64,000 nt of DNA from Shewanella psychrophila (GTDB lineage Bacteria; Pseudomonadota; Gammaproteobacteria; Enterobacterales; Shewanellaceae). The translations under genes were made by a program, and so were the position numbers. The notes under the pieces were generated by a model, which made no database searches, was not told the DNA's origin, and was given only the letters and a program-made list of their open reading frames with translations. The DNA is taken from contig NZ_CP014782.1 of assembly GCF_002005305.1 (NCBI RefSeq), positions 2,170,001 through 2,234,000 of the forward strand, given 5' to 3'. This document shows, one piece after another, positions 36,040-44,459 of this stretch (position 1 is its first letter; the number at the start of each line of letters is the position of its first letter).

Positions 36040-37104
36040 TTAAATATTCTGAAACATCACCTCTAACCGTAAGGTAATGATGGCTTGATCTAGCCTGTCG
36101 ATGTCCACCTCTTTACTCCAGTTATATTCAGGGGTGATCTCGAAGAACAACCATTCACGTAAGAAGTTTTGCCGATAGGTTACCGCGATTCTGGCATTTT
36201 CCACATAGTGATAAGGCGTGTCGACGCCATAGATGCTGGCAATATAGTTAATCGCCTGTTTACTACTGATGTAGTGATAGAGATTTAGACTACTACCAAA
36301 CTCCCAGCCATTATTACGGTTTTCATACTGGGCCACGGCGCTCCAACGCAATAGAAAGTCTTCATCGAAGGAGTGTTCAATATCAAACTCAGTGGACTCC
36401 CCAGTTACCTTTTTCTCTTGATAAATCTTCTGGGTCAACCGAGTAATCGTGCTTTGTGAAATGGGATAGGTATAACGCCATCTGGCCTCTAACTTAGGTT
36501 TGATGTTGGCCTTAATATTGAAGCTGACTCTGTCTTTAGCATACCAGTCATACCTAAGCCCGATATCCCGCTCGCCTTCATCGTCTGGGCCTTTCAAAAA
36601 TGCAAAAGGATCATCCTCCCCCTGGGAATCTATGATGACCTTAAGTTTCTGGTTAACTCCAGGAAGATTAAATCTCGCATTCAAATTCGCCCTATATTTA
36701 AACCCTTCCTTGCCGTAATAGGAGAAATCATTGGTCCAGCGAACTAAGGTCCCAGCCCGAGCATCTTCTTGAGTCCGCTCATCGACAAAAAAGCTGTCGA
36801 ACCAGATAGCGGGTTGACAAAACTTAGTATTGAGATAGTCGAAGGCTTGATCGAAGGCCGTATCATCAGCTGTATGGGTTAAACAGGGATCGATGACCTC
36901 CAGTGCATCGGCCTCTTGTTTAATCACTGCAGGGTTAGTAGCTTCATGATCAATAGATAATCCGTGACCCAGAGCTTTTGTCACGGCCATAAAGGTAACC
37001 GATAGTGAAAATAATAAGGTTTTAACCTGCAACAGCCGACATCCAATTTTATAGAAAGCGTTAAGAACTCGCGATAGAAAGAGTAAGAACTCAAATAGTA
37101 ACAT
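36040..37104 (-). CDS. Probable outer-membrane barrel protein, unknown function
   Basis: A 354-residue protein with a signal region (LLFSLSVTFMAVTKALGHG) that begins about residue 27, so a TTG start near residue 24 is possible. The mature part is rich in aromatic strands: RYDWYAKDRVSFNIKANIKPKLEARWRYTYP, FEITPEYNWSKEVD and the end IITLRLEVMFQNI, with a hydrophobic or aromatic pattern typical of barrel C-termini. I do not recognise the family. Cys pair near residues 75-93 (DPCLTHTADD..KFCQPA). Confidence 0.6.
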   Translation of the reverse strand: MLLFEFLLFLSRVLNAFYKIGCRLLQVKTLLFSLSVTFMAVTKALGHGLSIDHEATNPAVIKQEADALEVIDPCLTHTADDTAFDQAFDYLNTKFCQPAIWFDSFFVDERTQEDARAGTLVRWTNDFSYYGKEGFKYRANLNARFNLPGVNQKLKVIIDSQGEDDPFAFLKGPDDEGERDIGLRYDWYAKDRVSFNIKANIKPKLEARWRYTYPISQSTITRLTQKIYQEKKVTGESTEFDIEHSFDEDFLLRWSAVAQYENRNNGWEFGSSLNLYHYISSKQAINYIASIYGVDTPYHYVENARIAVTYRQNFLREWLFFEITPEYNWSKEVDIDRLDQAIITLRLEVMFQNI

Positions 37105-37487
37105 TTGCAGCTTACATTTGTTAACAAACTATCTCTTAAATACTGCAACCAGATTAACTCTGTGATACTTGATTGCCATCGAGAGGGGGCTGTGTGGCAC
37201 ACATTAGAGAATTAAAGGGGGCTTATGGGTTATAGGGCATTGATTTGCGGGTGACTCATGTAGTATCTTATTGTCACACATGGTGTTGTTATCTAGTTTG
37301 TTTTTTGCGAAATAAACTAGATCCTATAGCAACATACGTGTCTAGTTTTTGAAAACAAAAGAAATTATCTGGGGTTCCCCTAGATTAGGGCGTTATGTGG
37401 CTTGTTCATATATCACTCACAAATATTCGAACCGGTGAATTCGACTATAAAATTTATATTATTTCACCAATAAATTGAGTAAAGAAA
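37105..37487 (+). promoter_or_regulatory. Divergent promoter region and long leader of the cold-shock gene
   Basis: 383 bases between two divergent genes. Contains a nine-base stem ATCTAGTTT/AAACTAGAT (37291-37299, 37314-37322), a second CTAGTTTTTG, and a GC-rich dyad TCTGGGGTTCCCCTAGA (about 37369-37386). A long structured leader is normal for CspA-type mRNAs, which change structure with temperature. No open frame seen here. Transcription start not placed. Confidence 0.5.
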
Positions 37488-37694
37488 ATGGCTAAAGGTA
37501 CAGTTAAGTGGTTCAACGCAGATAAAGGTTTTGGTTTTATTACTCCTGAAGATGGAAGCAAAGATCTTTTTGTTCATCATTCAGAAATTCAAGCTGGCGG
37601 TGGATTCGCAACATTGAATGATGGCCAGGCCGTTGAATTTGAAGTTGGCCAAGGTCAAAAAGGTCCTTGTGCAAATAAAGTAGTTGCTATCTAG
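37488..37694 (+). CDS. Cold-shock protein, CspA family
   Basis: A 68-residue single cold-shock domain: KGTVKWFNADKGFGFITPEDG, with RNP1 (KGFGFI) and RNP2-type DLFVHHSEI motifs. It binds single-stranded RNA or DNA as a chaperone. The long untranslated leader agrees with cold or stress control. Which csp paralogue it is cannot be told from this alone. Confidence 0.97.
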   Translation: MAKGTVKWFNADKGFGFITPEDGSKDLFVHHSEIQAGGGFATLNDGQAVEFEVGQGQKGPCANKVVAI

Positions 37695-37703
37695 TAGCTG
37701 CAT

Positions 37704-37773
37704 ATAACGATCAAAGACAATCAGATACGCTAACGCGTGCCTGTTGCTTTGATCGTTATCTTACTCATTTTTT
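37704..37773 (+). terminator. Terminator of the cold-shock gene
   Basis: ATAACGATCAAAG (37704-37716) pairs with CTTTGATCGTTAT (37747-37759), 13 bases, with a 30-base loop, and TTACTCATTTTTT follows. The end overlaps the 3' end of the convergent AraC-type gene. Confidence 0.8.
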
Positions 37774-38636
37774 CTATTACATTTAGAAGAACTAACACCA
37801 CCATAAACATCTATGGTTAATCCCCTCTCTTTAGCGTAAATTTTGGGTGTAAGACCTATCTGCTTTTTCAAGTGACGTATGAGATGAGGCTGATCGCTAA
37901 ATCCAAACTCAAATGCGACCCCAACCCAATCAATTTCATTCGTATTACGTTGATAAAGATATTCCAGCATCTCCTCTAACTTGTTCATCGTCTGACACTG
38001 TTTCAATGTTAGGCCTGTTACCCGGCTAAAACTTCGCTCTAATGTTCTTTGGGAGCAAAAGAGTTTATTGCCAAGTTCTGAGACTGATGTGGAATTCAAA
38101 AATTGAAGTGCTTTTCTAGTAAGCGCGCTATGCTGGTCTTCTTTACAATCCCCGAAACAAGGCAGAAATAAAGCATCCAATTGATTACGACATAGTTCAG
38201 AATCATTTCTTGCCACTTCGATAAGCCTGTCTCCATCAAATGTATTGAAATTCAACTCATTTGGATGAAATAGATTTTCAAGGTTCACTTCTTCAATAGC
38301 ATCTAAGTTTGGATGGGAATACGCTGGCAAGCCAAGAGAGTACAATGCGCCAATATGGAATTTGATGCCTAAATGAACAAACGGTTTTGAATGATCGAGC
38401 TCAAAAGTTTGCAGGTGAGGAAACAACCAATGGCTTCCATGACCATCGGCAATGCTATGATCCAGAGCATAATGATAGGCTTGTTTACTTGGAGAGATAA
38501 TTAAGTGAGCCGCTGGATCTGGGTTTAACTTGGGATACTGATAACTTTCTGCATCAATGCGTTTTTCAATAAGCCAATAACACTCAATATATTTAGCGAC
38601 GTCTTGGGACTTGGGCGCCTGAAGCCAGTTGATCAT
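37761..38636 (-). CDS. AraC-family regulator with DUF6597-type N-terminal domain
   Basis: A 291-residue regulator. The N-terminal part (VAKYIECYWLIEKRIDAESY, LNPDPAAHLIISPSK) matches the domain common in one AraC subgroup. The C-terminal HTH (SVSELGNKLFCSQRTLERSFSRVTGLTLKQ, then VGVAFEFGFSDQPHLIRHLKKQIGLTPKIYAKER) is standard. Start at 38636, just after a strong palindrome. Downstream of the GNAT gene on the same strand. Confidence 0.88.
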   Translation of the reverse strand: MINWLQAPKSQDVAKYIECYWLIEKRIDAESYQYPKLNPDPAAHLIISPSKQAYHYALDHSIADGHGSHWLFPHLQTFELDHSKPFVHLGIKFHIGALYSLGLPAYSHPNLDAIEEVNLENLFHPNELNFNTFDGDRLIEVARNDSELCRNQLDALFLPCFGDCKEDQHSALTRKALQFLNSTSVSELGNKLFCSQRTLERSFSRVTGLTLKQCQTMNKLEEMLEYLYQRNTNEIDWVGVAFEFGFSDQPHLIRHLKKQIGLTPKIYAKERGLTIDVYGGVSSSKCNRKNE

Positions 38637-38647
38637 TGTATTCTCTA

Positions 38648-38668
38648 ACCGTCATCTTGGATGACGGT
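38648..38668 (-). promoter_or_regulatory. 21-base palindrome before the AraC-type gene
   Basis: ACCGTCATC-TTG-GATGACGGT is a perfect nine-base inverted repeat 12 bases upstream of the start codon. It could be an autoregulatory operator or a hairpin limiting translation. No T run follows on the minus strand, so a terminator for the GNAT gene is less likely. Confidence 0.5.
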
Positions 38669-38763
38669 ATTATACCAACCTCATTAAATATCTGCTAAAC
38701 CATCAATAATGACAGCTCGCTTACTGACTTAGCGTAAATAGACTCACCTAAATAAGAATGAGC

Positions 38764-39600
38764 CTATAAACACCGGCCCTCCCCCTTAGAAAACTCAAAC
38801 TGAATGATTCGGTTTGCAGAACTTAGCCCAGCTCTGTTAATGATTTTTTGAGCAGCAAGGTTGCTACTTTCTGTTGAACAAATCGGTATTAGCCCTTGCT
38901 TTAAAGCCTGATTAATTAAGTGATAAAGTACACGGGTCCCAGCGCCTTTACCTCGCTCAGATTTAGCAACGATCATACCTAGATCGGCATAGTTTGTTTG
39001 ATAATCATCAAATAAACGGCACTCCCCTGTTGCCAATAACTTGCGATCACACCAGTAACCCCATAGCTCTTTTCTCTGAATCAAGTTACCGAAATATTCC
39101 AACAACCACAGCTCTGGTGCACCTATAGTTTTTGCCGCAAAACTAACAAAATCATTTAGTTGTTCCTGACCTGCTAAAATCATTTCCAACGGCTCTCTTG
39201 TCTCTATATTTTGCAGCTTATTTTGCTGATACATTAAGGCATTAACCTTGAATGAAGACGAGTTATCTAAACATAGAGAAAGATAATCATTTTCTGCAGT
39301 GCTAACGAATGCACCAGCCACTCTCCCAATAACAGTACAATTTTGCTCAGCAATCAAAGTAAACAATTCTGTCACTTGGCATTTTGCCCTTGGTGATAAA
39401 TAAAATTGCAACATATAGCCTTCACCATTAATGCAGCAGAAACCCACTGGAATATGGTTCTCGTAAAAAGCAAAATGGGCAGACATAGGTGCAAAACCGA
39501 AATGCCACATTCCATCGAGTGGAGCGGTTGAAAGGGAAAAATATTGCTGTTTTAGTTCACTGATCTCGCTTAATGATTCAACTGATTTAATTTCTAACAT
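38764..39600 (-). CDS. GNAT-family N-acetyltransferase, two-domain
   Basis: A 278-residue protein. The C-terminal part (about 145-270) is the acetyltransferase: WGYWCDRKLLATGECRLFDD, then LGMIVAKSERGKGAGTRVLYHLINQA, matching the acetyl-CoA loop pattern, and SNLAAQKIINRAGL. The N-terminal half looks like a degenerate second GNAT domain (VGFCCINGEGYMLQFYLSP). Substrate unknown. No signal peptide. Next to the AraC-type gene on the same strand. Confidence 0.82.
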   Translation of the reverse strand: MLEIKSVESLSEISELKQQYFSLSTAPLDGMWHFGFAPMSAHFAFYENHIPVGFCCINGEGYMLQFYLSPRAKCQVTELFTLIAEQNCTVIGRVAGAFVSTAENDYLSLCLDNSSSFKVNALMYQQNKLQNIETREPLEMILAGQEQLNDFVSFAAKTIGAPELWLLEYFGNLIQRKELWGYWCDRKLLATGECRLFDDYQTNYADLGMIVAKSERGKGAGTRVLYHLINQALKQGLIPICSTESSNLAAQKIINRAGLSSANRIIQFEFSKGEGRCL

Positions 39601-39771
39601 GACTTTGCTCTGTACCTAATAAAGTATTTGTGAAACGAATTGCCTTGTTAATAGACGACTCGCTTGCGATGGGTAAATAATACGAGATAGGCTGAACATA
39701 AGATTGAATAAAAACGACAGTTTGAGCAAAGGGATGATGGCCGGAATAAACTGAATAAGGCTATCCTCAAA

Positions 39772-39800
39772 CAAAAAGCCAAGACTGGCTTGGCTTTCAT
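39772..39800 (-). terminator. Terminator of the split repeat-protein gene
   Basis: AAAGCCAAG (39775-39783) and CTTGGCTTT (39789-39797) pair over nine bases; on the minus strand they are followed by TTTTTGTTTG. It lies about 30 bases after the stop codon of the gene that the insertion element splits. Confidence 0.8.
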
Positions 39801-39914
39801 CTTGAAACAGTGACTAGCTCAGTGAGTTAACAGCTCTGCTTTATTGTCGTTGTTGTCGAAAAATCATGTTGTGTGGAAGCAAGAAGATGATGTGCTTTCT
39901 CGGCCGCTTGGTTA

Positions 39915-40967
39915 GGCGTTGTTGATCAAATCCTCGCTATAGATGCAGCTACTCCAAGGGTTTGAGCTAACTAGGCAGCCTGTTTCCTAACTGGCATTCC
40001 TAGTCTTATGACTTTGTTCATTGCCTTTACACCTGCCAGCGCTTCACCTACTTGAGCATTATAATCTCGTAGGCTAAGTTTCGGACTAATTAGTTGCTTA
40101 TATCGGTACATTGCTGTTTCAGATAGTGACCGTAAGTGATAGTCATTTTCCTTCTTCCATTGCGCTAACTCATTATTTTTGAGGGCTCTCACAGCCTCGT
40201 TTCGAGGGTGCCCATCCTCCCAAAACCCAGCACTGCTTCTTGGTGGGATAGTGGGTTTGCAACCTTTACGCTGAAGTAGTTTGTGACACGCTTTGGTGTC
40301 GTATGCTCCATCAGCAGAAACTTGTTTAATCTGTCTTCTTAACGGCTTGATTAATGTGGGTAACACTTCATTATCAGCAACGTTAACCAGAGTGACTTCT
40401 GCTGCTACGACTTCATGCGTATTAGCATCTACTGCGAGGTGTAACTTACGCCAGGTACGACGCTTTTCTTTACCATGCTTTCGAGTCTTCCATTCTCCCT
40501 CGCCGTAAACTTTGAGGCCCGTTGAATCAATCACTACATGTGCCACAGAGCCACGACTCGGTGAGCGATATTTGATATTTACGGTCTTGGCACGTTTGCT
40601 AATGCAGCTATAGCTTGGTGAGGTTAGTGGCACATTCATAAGCTGGAAAACCGAGGTAGTGAAACCTTCTAGTGCTCTCAGTGATAAGTTGAATACACCT
40701 TTAACAACCAATGCAGTTTCAATAGCAACATCAGAGTAAATATACCCACGGCCACGGCGGCCGTGATGTTCAGAGCAACACCAAGAGCTAATGGCGTGCT
40801 CATCAATCCAAAAGGTCAAGGACCCTCGATTAATCAATGCCTTGTTGTACTGAGACCAATTGGTCATTTTACGCTTAGCTTTACCCATCTTGATGTTTCC
40901 AATAACCACATTGGAAGATCAGATCACATAAGCTGCAAAAGGTTCAATCGATTTAGGAAACAAGGCC
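39915..40967 (-). mobile_element. IS5-family (IS903-group) insertion sequence, 1053 bp
   Basis: Ends are GGCGTTGTTGATCAAATC (left, 39915) and GATTTAGGAAACAAGGCC (right, ending 40967), imperfect 18-base inverted repeats with the GGC..TTGTT start of the IS903 group. Both sides carry GCTTGGTTA (39906-39914 and 40968-40976), a 9-bp target duplication. Length, ends and duplication all fit, so insertion is recent and simple. Confidence 0.95.
39971..40888 (-). CDS. IS5-family transposase (IS903 group)
   Basis: About 305 residues from MGKAKRKMTNWSQYNKAL. DDE motif segments are visible: VVIDSTGLKVYGEGEW (first Asp), VSADGAYDTKACHKLL (second Asp) and the later ENDYHLRSLSETAMYRYKQLI (YREK-type Glu). 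The typical IS903 features IDSTGLKV and RRTWRKLHLAVD are present. The frame is intact, so the element may be active. The upstream ATG at 40909 would add seven residues. Confidence 0.95.
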   Translation of the reverse strand: MGKAKRKMTNWSQYNKALINRGSLTFWIDEHAISSWCCSEHHGRRGRGYIYSDVAIETALVVKGVFNLSLRALEGFTTSVFQLMNVPLTSPSYSCISKRAKTVNIKYRSPSRGSVAHVVIDSTGLKVYGEGEWKTRKHGKEKRRTWRKLHLAVDANTHEVVAAEVTLVNVADNEVLPTLIKPLRRQIKQVSADGAYDTKACHKLLQRKGCKPTIPPRSSAGFWEDGHPRNEAVRALKNNELAQWKKENDYHLRSLSETAMYRYKQLISPKLSLRDYNAQVGEALAGVKAMNKVIRLGMPVRKQAA

Positions 40968-41303
40968 GCTTGGTTATTCAAAAAGTCATACTCACGACTC
41001 GCAGCCGCAGTTTTGGAGAAATCGTGTTGCGCCGAATTCGGTTGCACATTATTCCCCTTGGCAGGCTGGTTCTTTGAAAAATCATAACTAGATTGTGCAG
41101 CGGCCGTTTTTGAAAAATCCGGTGTCTCGGCAAAGACGCTAGCCGAAGTGCATACTAAGATGGCTGATAGGGCTGCACTGGTCACTAATTTCATTTTTAA
41201 CTCCACAATTTAAGGTTCGATTAACTACTAATATCTGCAAATCACTTGCAGTTCACGAGGGCTGTTATATATGCCGATTAGTCGCCTCGTTCTCAATAAC
41301 AGC

Positions 41304-41334
41304 AGGATAATCTCTCCCCTAACTGGAGGGTCAA
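41304..41334 (-). promoter_or_regulatory. CueR-type (MerR-family) promoter
   Basis: On the minus strand TTGACC (41334-41329) and TATCCT (41309-41304) are separated by 19 bases, the spacing used by MerR-family activators. The plus-strand sequence CTCTCCCCTAACTGGAGGG (41312-41330) matches 14 of 19 positions of the E. coli copA CueR box as I recall it. It drives the split repeat-protein gene starting at 41194. Confidence 0.65.
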
Positions 41335-41445
41335 GCACCGTTCCCTCTTTTTCTAAACTATTATTTTATTTTTCTAAATGAGGAGTGTTACAGCTAATTT
41401 TTAAGTAAAGTGGCAAAGCAGGCTACCCTATAAAGGAATAAATCA

Positions 41446-41670
41446 ATGACGAAGAAAGCAGATAGAGACATAGAGAAAGACTATTCGACAACTGAGTTTG
41501 TCGCCAAATTACGAAGACTCGCTGACTCCCTTGAAAGCGGAAGTAAGTTTGAGATCCAGATCGCCGGCGAGCGTATCTATGTTCCCGTGCGTGCAAAGTA
41601 CAACATAGAACATGAGCGTGAAGGTAATGAAGAGGAAATTGAGTTCCAGATAAAATGGAACAATTCTTAA
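41446..41670 (+). CDS. Amphi-Trp domain protein
   Basis: A 74-residue protein with the amphi-Trp domain pattern: DYSTTEFVAKLRRLADSLESGSKFEIQIAGERIYVPVRAKYNIEHEREGNEEEIEFQIKW. Role unknown. AAAGGAATAAATCA precedes the ATG. Divergent from the copper-type promoter; they share the 250-base region between them. Confidence 0.85.
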   Translation: MTKKADRDIEKDYSTTEFVAKLRRLADSLESGSKFEIQIAGERIYVPVRAKYNIEHEREGNEEEIEFQIKWNNS

Positions 41671-41901
41671 AATTCATCACTACAAGCTCACCATTAAAGC
41701 CTCGCTCCGTACATTAAAGAAACAATCAACTCCACTGTTTCGACTATAAATATACCAGAGGTTCTTAAGAAGCCTCACCCTGTTGCTATTTAGTGCTCTT
41801 TACCTTCGCAAGTTTAGAGCCTTTTTTTCAACCGATTAACGAGTACTTATTTCCCAACTGACTGCTCAAGTCTTGCCTATTCCTAATGACTACAAATTCT
41901 T

Positions 41902-42204
41902 ATGACTATAAATCAAATGACAAAAACCAAAAAAGATCTTGTGGTTCGAGTAAAGCAAGACATCCCAAAGTACCAAGCTAATCAGCTAAAAGAGATGACT
42001 GATTTTTTGCTTAATGACATAGTTGAAATAGCAAAATCAGGCTATGTCGTTAGTCTGAAAAACCTAGGTAATATCCAGCAGATCCATAAAGCGGCTAGGC
42101 CCGGGAGAAACCCAAAAACGGGCGAAGATGTACTCATAGCTGCCAGAAGTAGAATTTCATTTAAATTTCGTCCTAGCCTGGCACAAATACAGGAGGAGAC
42201 ATAA
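41902..42204 (+). CDS. HU/IHF-family DNA-binding protein A
   Basis: A 100-residue protein of the HU/IHF fold. The beta-arm signature RPGRNPKTGEDVLIAARSRISFKF is present with the conserved proline, and the helical N-terminus fits (KKDLVVRVKQDIPKYQ). The frame from ATG 41917 (MTKTKK) matches family starts better than 41902. Not the standard ihfA/hupB gene, which have different neighbours. Followed by a second HU-like gene whose GTG start is two bases after its stop. Confidence 0.85.
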   Translation: MTINQMTKTKKDLVVRVKQDIPKYQANQLKEMTDFLLNDIVEIAKSGYVVSLKNLGNIQQIHKAARPGRNPKTGEDVLIAARSRISFKFRPSLAQIQEET

Positions 42205-42206
42205 AC

Positions 42207-42485
42207 GTGAAAATCCACCTCATAGACCTAGCTCAGCGTTTGAGCGATGAATTCTCCATACCACACAGGGATGCCATGTTGATTGTGGAAGCTACACGAG
42301 ATTTTTTTGTCGAATCAATCAGGGAGCAACAGCGAGTTGAAATTCGAGGCTTTGGGGTCATAAAGTACAATGCCCGCCCATCGGGGGTTAAACGTAACCC
42401 TAAGACAGATCAACAAATAATTGTTCCTAAAAAGATTGTCCCTTGGTTTGTGCCTTCCCGCTCCACCACTGATATAAGCTCATAA
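42207..42485 (+). CDS. HU/IHF-family DNA-binding protein B
   Basis: A 92-residue divergent HU-like protein: FFVESIREQQRVEIRGFGVIKYNARPSGVKRNPKTDQQIIVPKKI. The beta arm keeps RNPKT but lacks the usual GE after it. GTG start at 42207 behind AGGAGGAG (42191-42198), a very strong site inside the previous gene's end, so the two are made in coupled fashion. A heterodimer with protein A is likely by analogy with IHF. Confidence 0.8.
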   Translation: MKIHLIDLAQRLSDEFSIPHRDAMLIVEATRDFFVESIREQQRVEIRGFGVIKYNARPSGVKRNPKTDQQIIVPKKIVPWFVPSRSTTDISS

Positions 42486-42516
42486 CATTTATCTGAAAAG
42501 CGACTCCACTTGATTT

Positions 42517-42550
42517 CAAACTAGGCAGCGATTCACAACTGCCTAGTTTG
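42517..42550. terminator. Hairpin between convergent genes
   Basis: CAAACTAGGCAG (42517-42528) and CTGCCTAGTTTG (42539-42550) form a 12-base stem between the HU-like operon and the convergent mutase gene. T runs are short, so it is a bidirectional terminator of moderate strength. Confidence 0.65.
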
Positions 42551-42575
42551 GTTAAGTAAGTAAAAACAATGGGTA

Positions 42576-44297
42576 TTACTGAGGTAATGATGCCTGATGA
42601 GCTGAGATAAAGTCGTCCATTTCGGCTTGAGCCCGAGCCTGAACGCTATCCAGACTGTCATCACTCGCCATGTTTACTACCACTTCGTAGTAACACTTAA
42701 TCTTGGGCTCTGTGCCGGATGGTCTGACGATGACACGGCTCCCACCTTCTAGCTTAAAGATAAGCACATCGCTGGCAGGCAGGTCGATAGCTTCAATAGT
42801 GCCATCTTGGAAAGTTCGCAAGCCAGAGCTGATATCATCTGTGCTCATTACCTGCTTCGCGGCGATTACACTCGGTAGCTTCTTACGCAAATACGCACCA
42901 ATATTAGGCGTCGTTGGCTTAAGCGCTATACTCACCTGAGCATTAAGGTGAAATCCATGCTCACGATAAATATCTTCTAATCTATCCCATACAGTTTTTC
43001 CCTGACTGGCAAGCTCCGCAGTTAACTGAGCAAACGCCACTAGCGCAGACAGGCCGTCTTTATCCCACACCATAGAGCCAACCATGTAACCTAAAGCTTC
43101 TTCATAGGCAAACACGCACTGGTTATCCTCAGTCTGCTCGGCCATACCAACATTAGTCAGCCACTTAAAGCCCGTCAATGTTGTCAAGCAGGTCGCATCC
43201 ATACTCGCCGCGACTTTCGATAATAGGCTAGAAGACACAATAGTGGTACAGGTCAGGCGCTGATTTTTTGCGGCGTGAGTCATCAAATAATGACCAAACA
43301 GCACACCCACCTGATCACCAGTCAACATCAGATAATCACCGGCCTTCGTGCGAACCGCAACTGCAAAACGATCGGCATCGGGATCGTTGGCACACGCCAA
43401 CATGGCACCGTGCTTCTGCGCCTCGGCTATCACAAGGTCCATTGCCCCTTTCTCTTCCGGGTTGGGAAAATTCACCGTAGGAAAGTCACCATCGGGCTCA
43501 CGCTGAGCTGCCACAGAATAAACCTGAGTCACGCCAGCATCAGCCAGTACTGTCTCTGCCATCTCGGCGCCAACACCATGCATGGCGGTGTAAGACAGGC
43601 TTACCAACTCAGGCTGAGTATGGTTTTGCAGCACTGATGCAGCTTTGATCCCTTGACGATAGCTTTGATAGAAATCATCTTCGAGCATAATCAGCTTGTC
43701 ATTGGCCTTAGCAGTTTCGAGATCCATTAAATTAATTGACTCGGTCGCCGCCCTATCGATACAAGCAGCAATCCCAGAATCCTGTGGCGGGATGATCTGC
43801 GCCCCGTTGCCCCAGTAAACCTTATATCCATTGTACTGAGGTGGATTATGACTCGCGGTCACCACTATTCCTGCCGCCGCATTGAGATGAGTCACCCCGA
43901 ATGCCACTAGAGGAGTCGGCGCGACTTTATAGGTCAGATAAACTTTAATTCCCATGGACGTGAGTACGCCAGCCGCATCATGAGCAAACTGCTTTGAATC
44001 GTGGCGTCCATCGTATCCTATGACCACACCACGAGTATCGACATCACTCACCTGTTGCTTGAGATAGGCTCCAAGGCCTGAAGAGGTCTGCTGCACTACT
44101 AGGCGGTTCATTCCCATAGGACCCGCTTTTACCACGCCCCTGAGCCCAGCAGTACCGAATGCGAGTCGACCTAAAAATCGCTGCTGTAACTCTTCTTCGT
44201 TGCCAGTATCTATGAGCACCTGCAATTCCTGTCGAGTACTAGGGTCTGGATCGTTATCTAGCCAATGTTTAGCCCGTAATTTTAACTGTGTATCCAT
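42576..44297 (-). CDS. Phosphohexomutase (phosphoglucomutase/phosphomannomutase family)
   Basis: A 573-residue alpha-D-phosphohexomutase. The phosphoserine is S149 in VTASHNPPQYNGYKVYW. The Mg loop DPDADRF is in ACANDPDADRFAVAV, the sugar-binding EEALGYMVG region follows, and RPSGTEPKIKCYYE is the phosphate-binding loop near the C-terminus. The length matches the larger family (PgcA/Pgm2-like, about 570-580) rather than ManB/AlgC-type (about 460). It interconverts hexose 1- and 6-phosphates, probably glucose or mannose. Single gene, no adjoining sugar pathway here. Confidence 0.92.
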   Translation of the reverse strand: MDTQLKLRAKHWLDNDPDPSTRQELQVLIDTGNEEELQQRFLGRLAFGTAGLRGVVKAGPMGMNRLVVQQTSSGLGAYLKQQVSDVDTRGVVIGYDGRHDSKQFAHDAAGVLTSMGIKVYLTYKVAPTPLVAFGVTHLNAAAGIVVTASHNPPQYNGYKVYWGNGAQIIPPQDSGIAACIDRAATESINLMDLETAKANDKLIMLEDDFYQSYRQGIKAASVLQNHTQPELVSLSYTAMHGVGAEMAETVLADAGVTQVYSVAAQREPDGDFPTVNFPNPEEKGAMDLVIAEAQKHGAMLACANDPDADRFAVAVRTKAGDYLMLTGDQVGVLFGHYLMTHAAKNQRLTCTTIVSSSLLSKVAASMDATCLTTLTGFKWLTNVGMAEQTEDNQCVFAYEEALGYMVGSMVWDKDGLSALVAFAQLTAELASQGKTVWDRLEDIYREHGFHLNAQVSIALKPTTPNIGAYLRKKLPSVIAAKQVMSTDDISSGLRTFQDGTIEAIDLPASDVLIFKLEGGSRVIVRPSGTEPKIKCYYEVVVNMASDDSLDSVQARAQAEMDDFISAHQASLPQ

Positions 44298-44459
44298 TAT
44301 TCACTTCACTTGGTATAGATTGTACTGCCTCACGTAAATGCCAGGCAGTTTGAAATAGTTATCATTAACCCTAAACCTAGCATCTAAAGAGAACAAGCAA
44401 ATTTGCACTTTAAAACGACGAGTGAAAACCATGAATGCAAAAGACCAAGTTTAATCAAT

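Larger units (their letters stand above)
39827..41194 (-). pseudogene. Small secreted repeat protein, split by an IS903-like element
   Basis: The 5' part (41194 to 40968) encodes a signal peptide (SAALSAILVCTSASVFAETP) and repeats: PDFSKTAAAQS, YDFSKNQPA, HDFSKTAAAS, EYDFLNNQA. The 3' part (39914 to 39827) continues AEKAHHLLASTQHDFSTTT and a TAA stop. Joining them across one copy of the 9-bp duplication gives one continuous frame of about 98 residues. So two copies of a roughly 33-residue unit, each with paired [Y/H]DFS motifs, were cut in two. The start is ATG 41194 with GGAG upstream. It lies behind a CueR-type promoter. I do not recognise the family; the fused stump reads FPKSIEPFAAYVI into the element. 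Confidence 0.8.
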
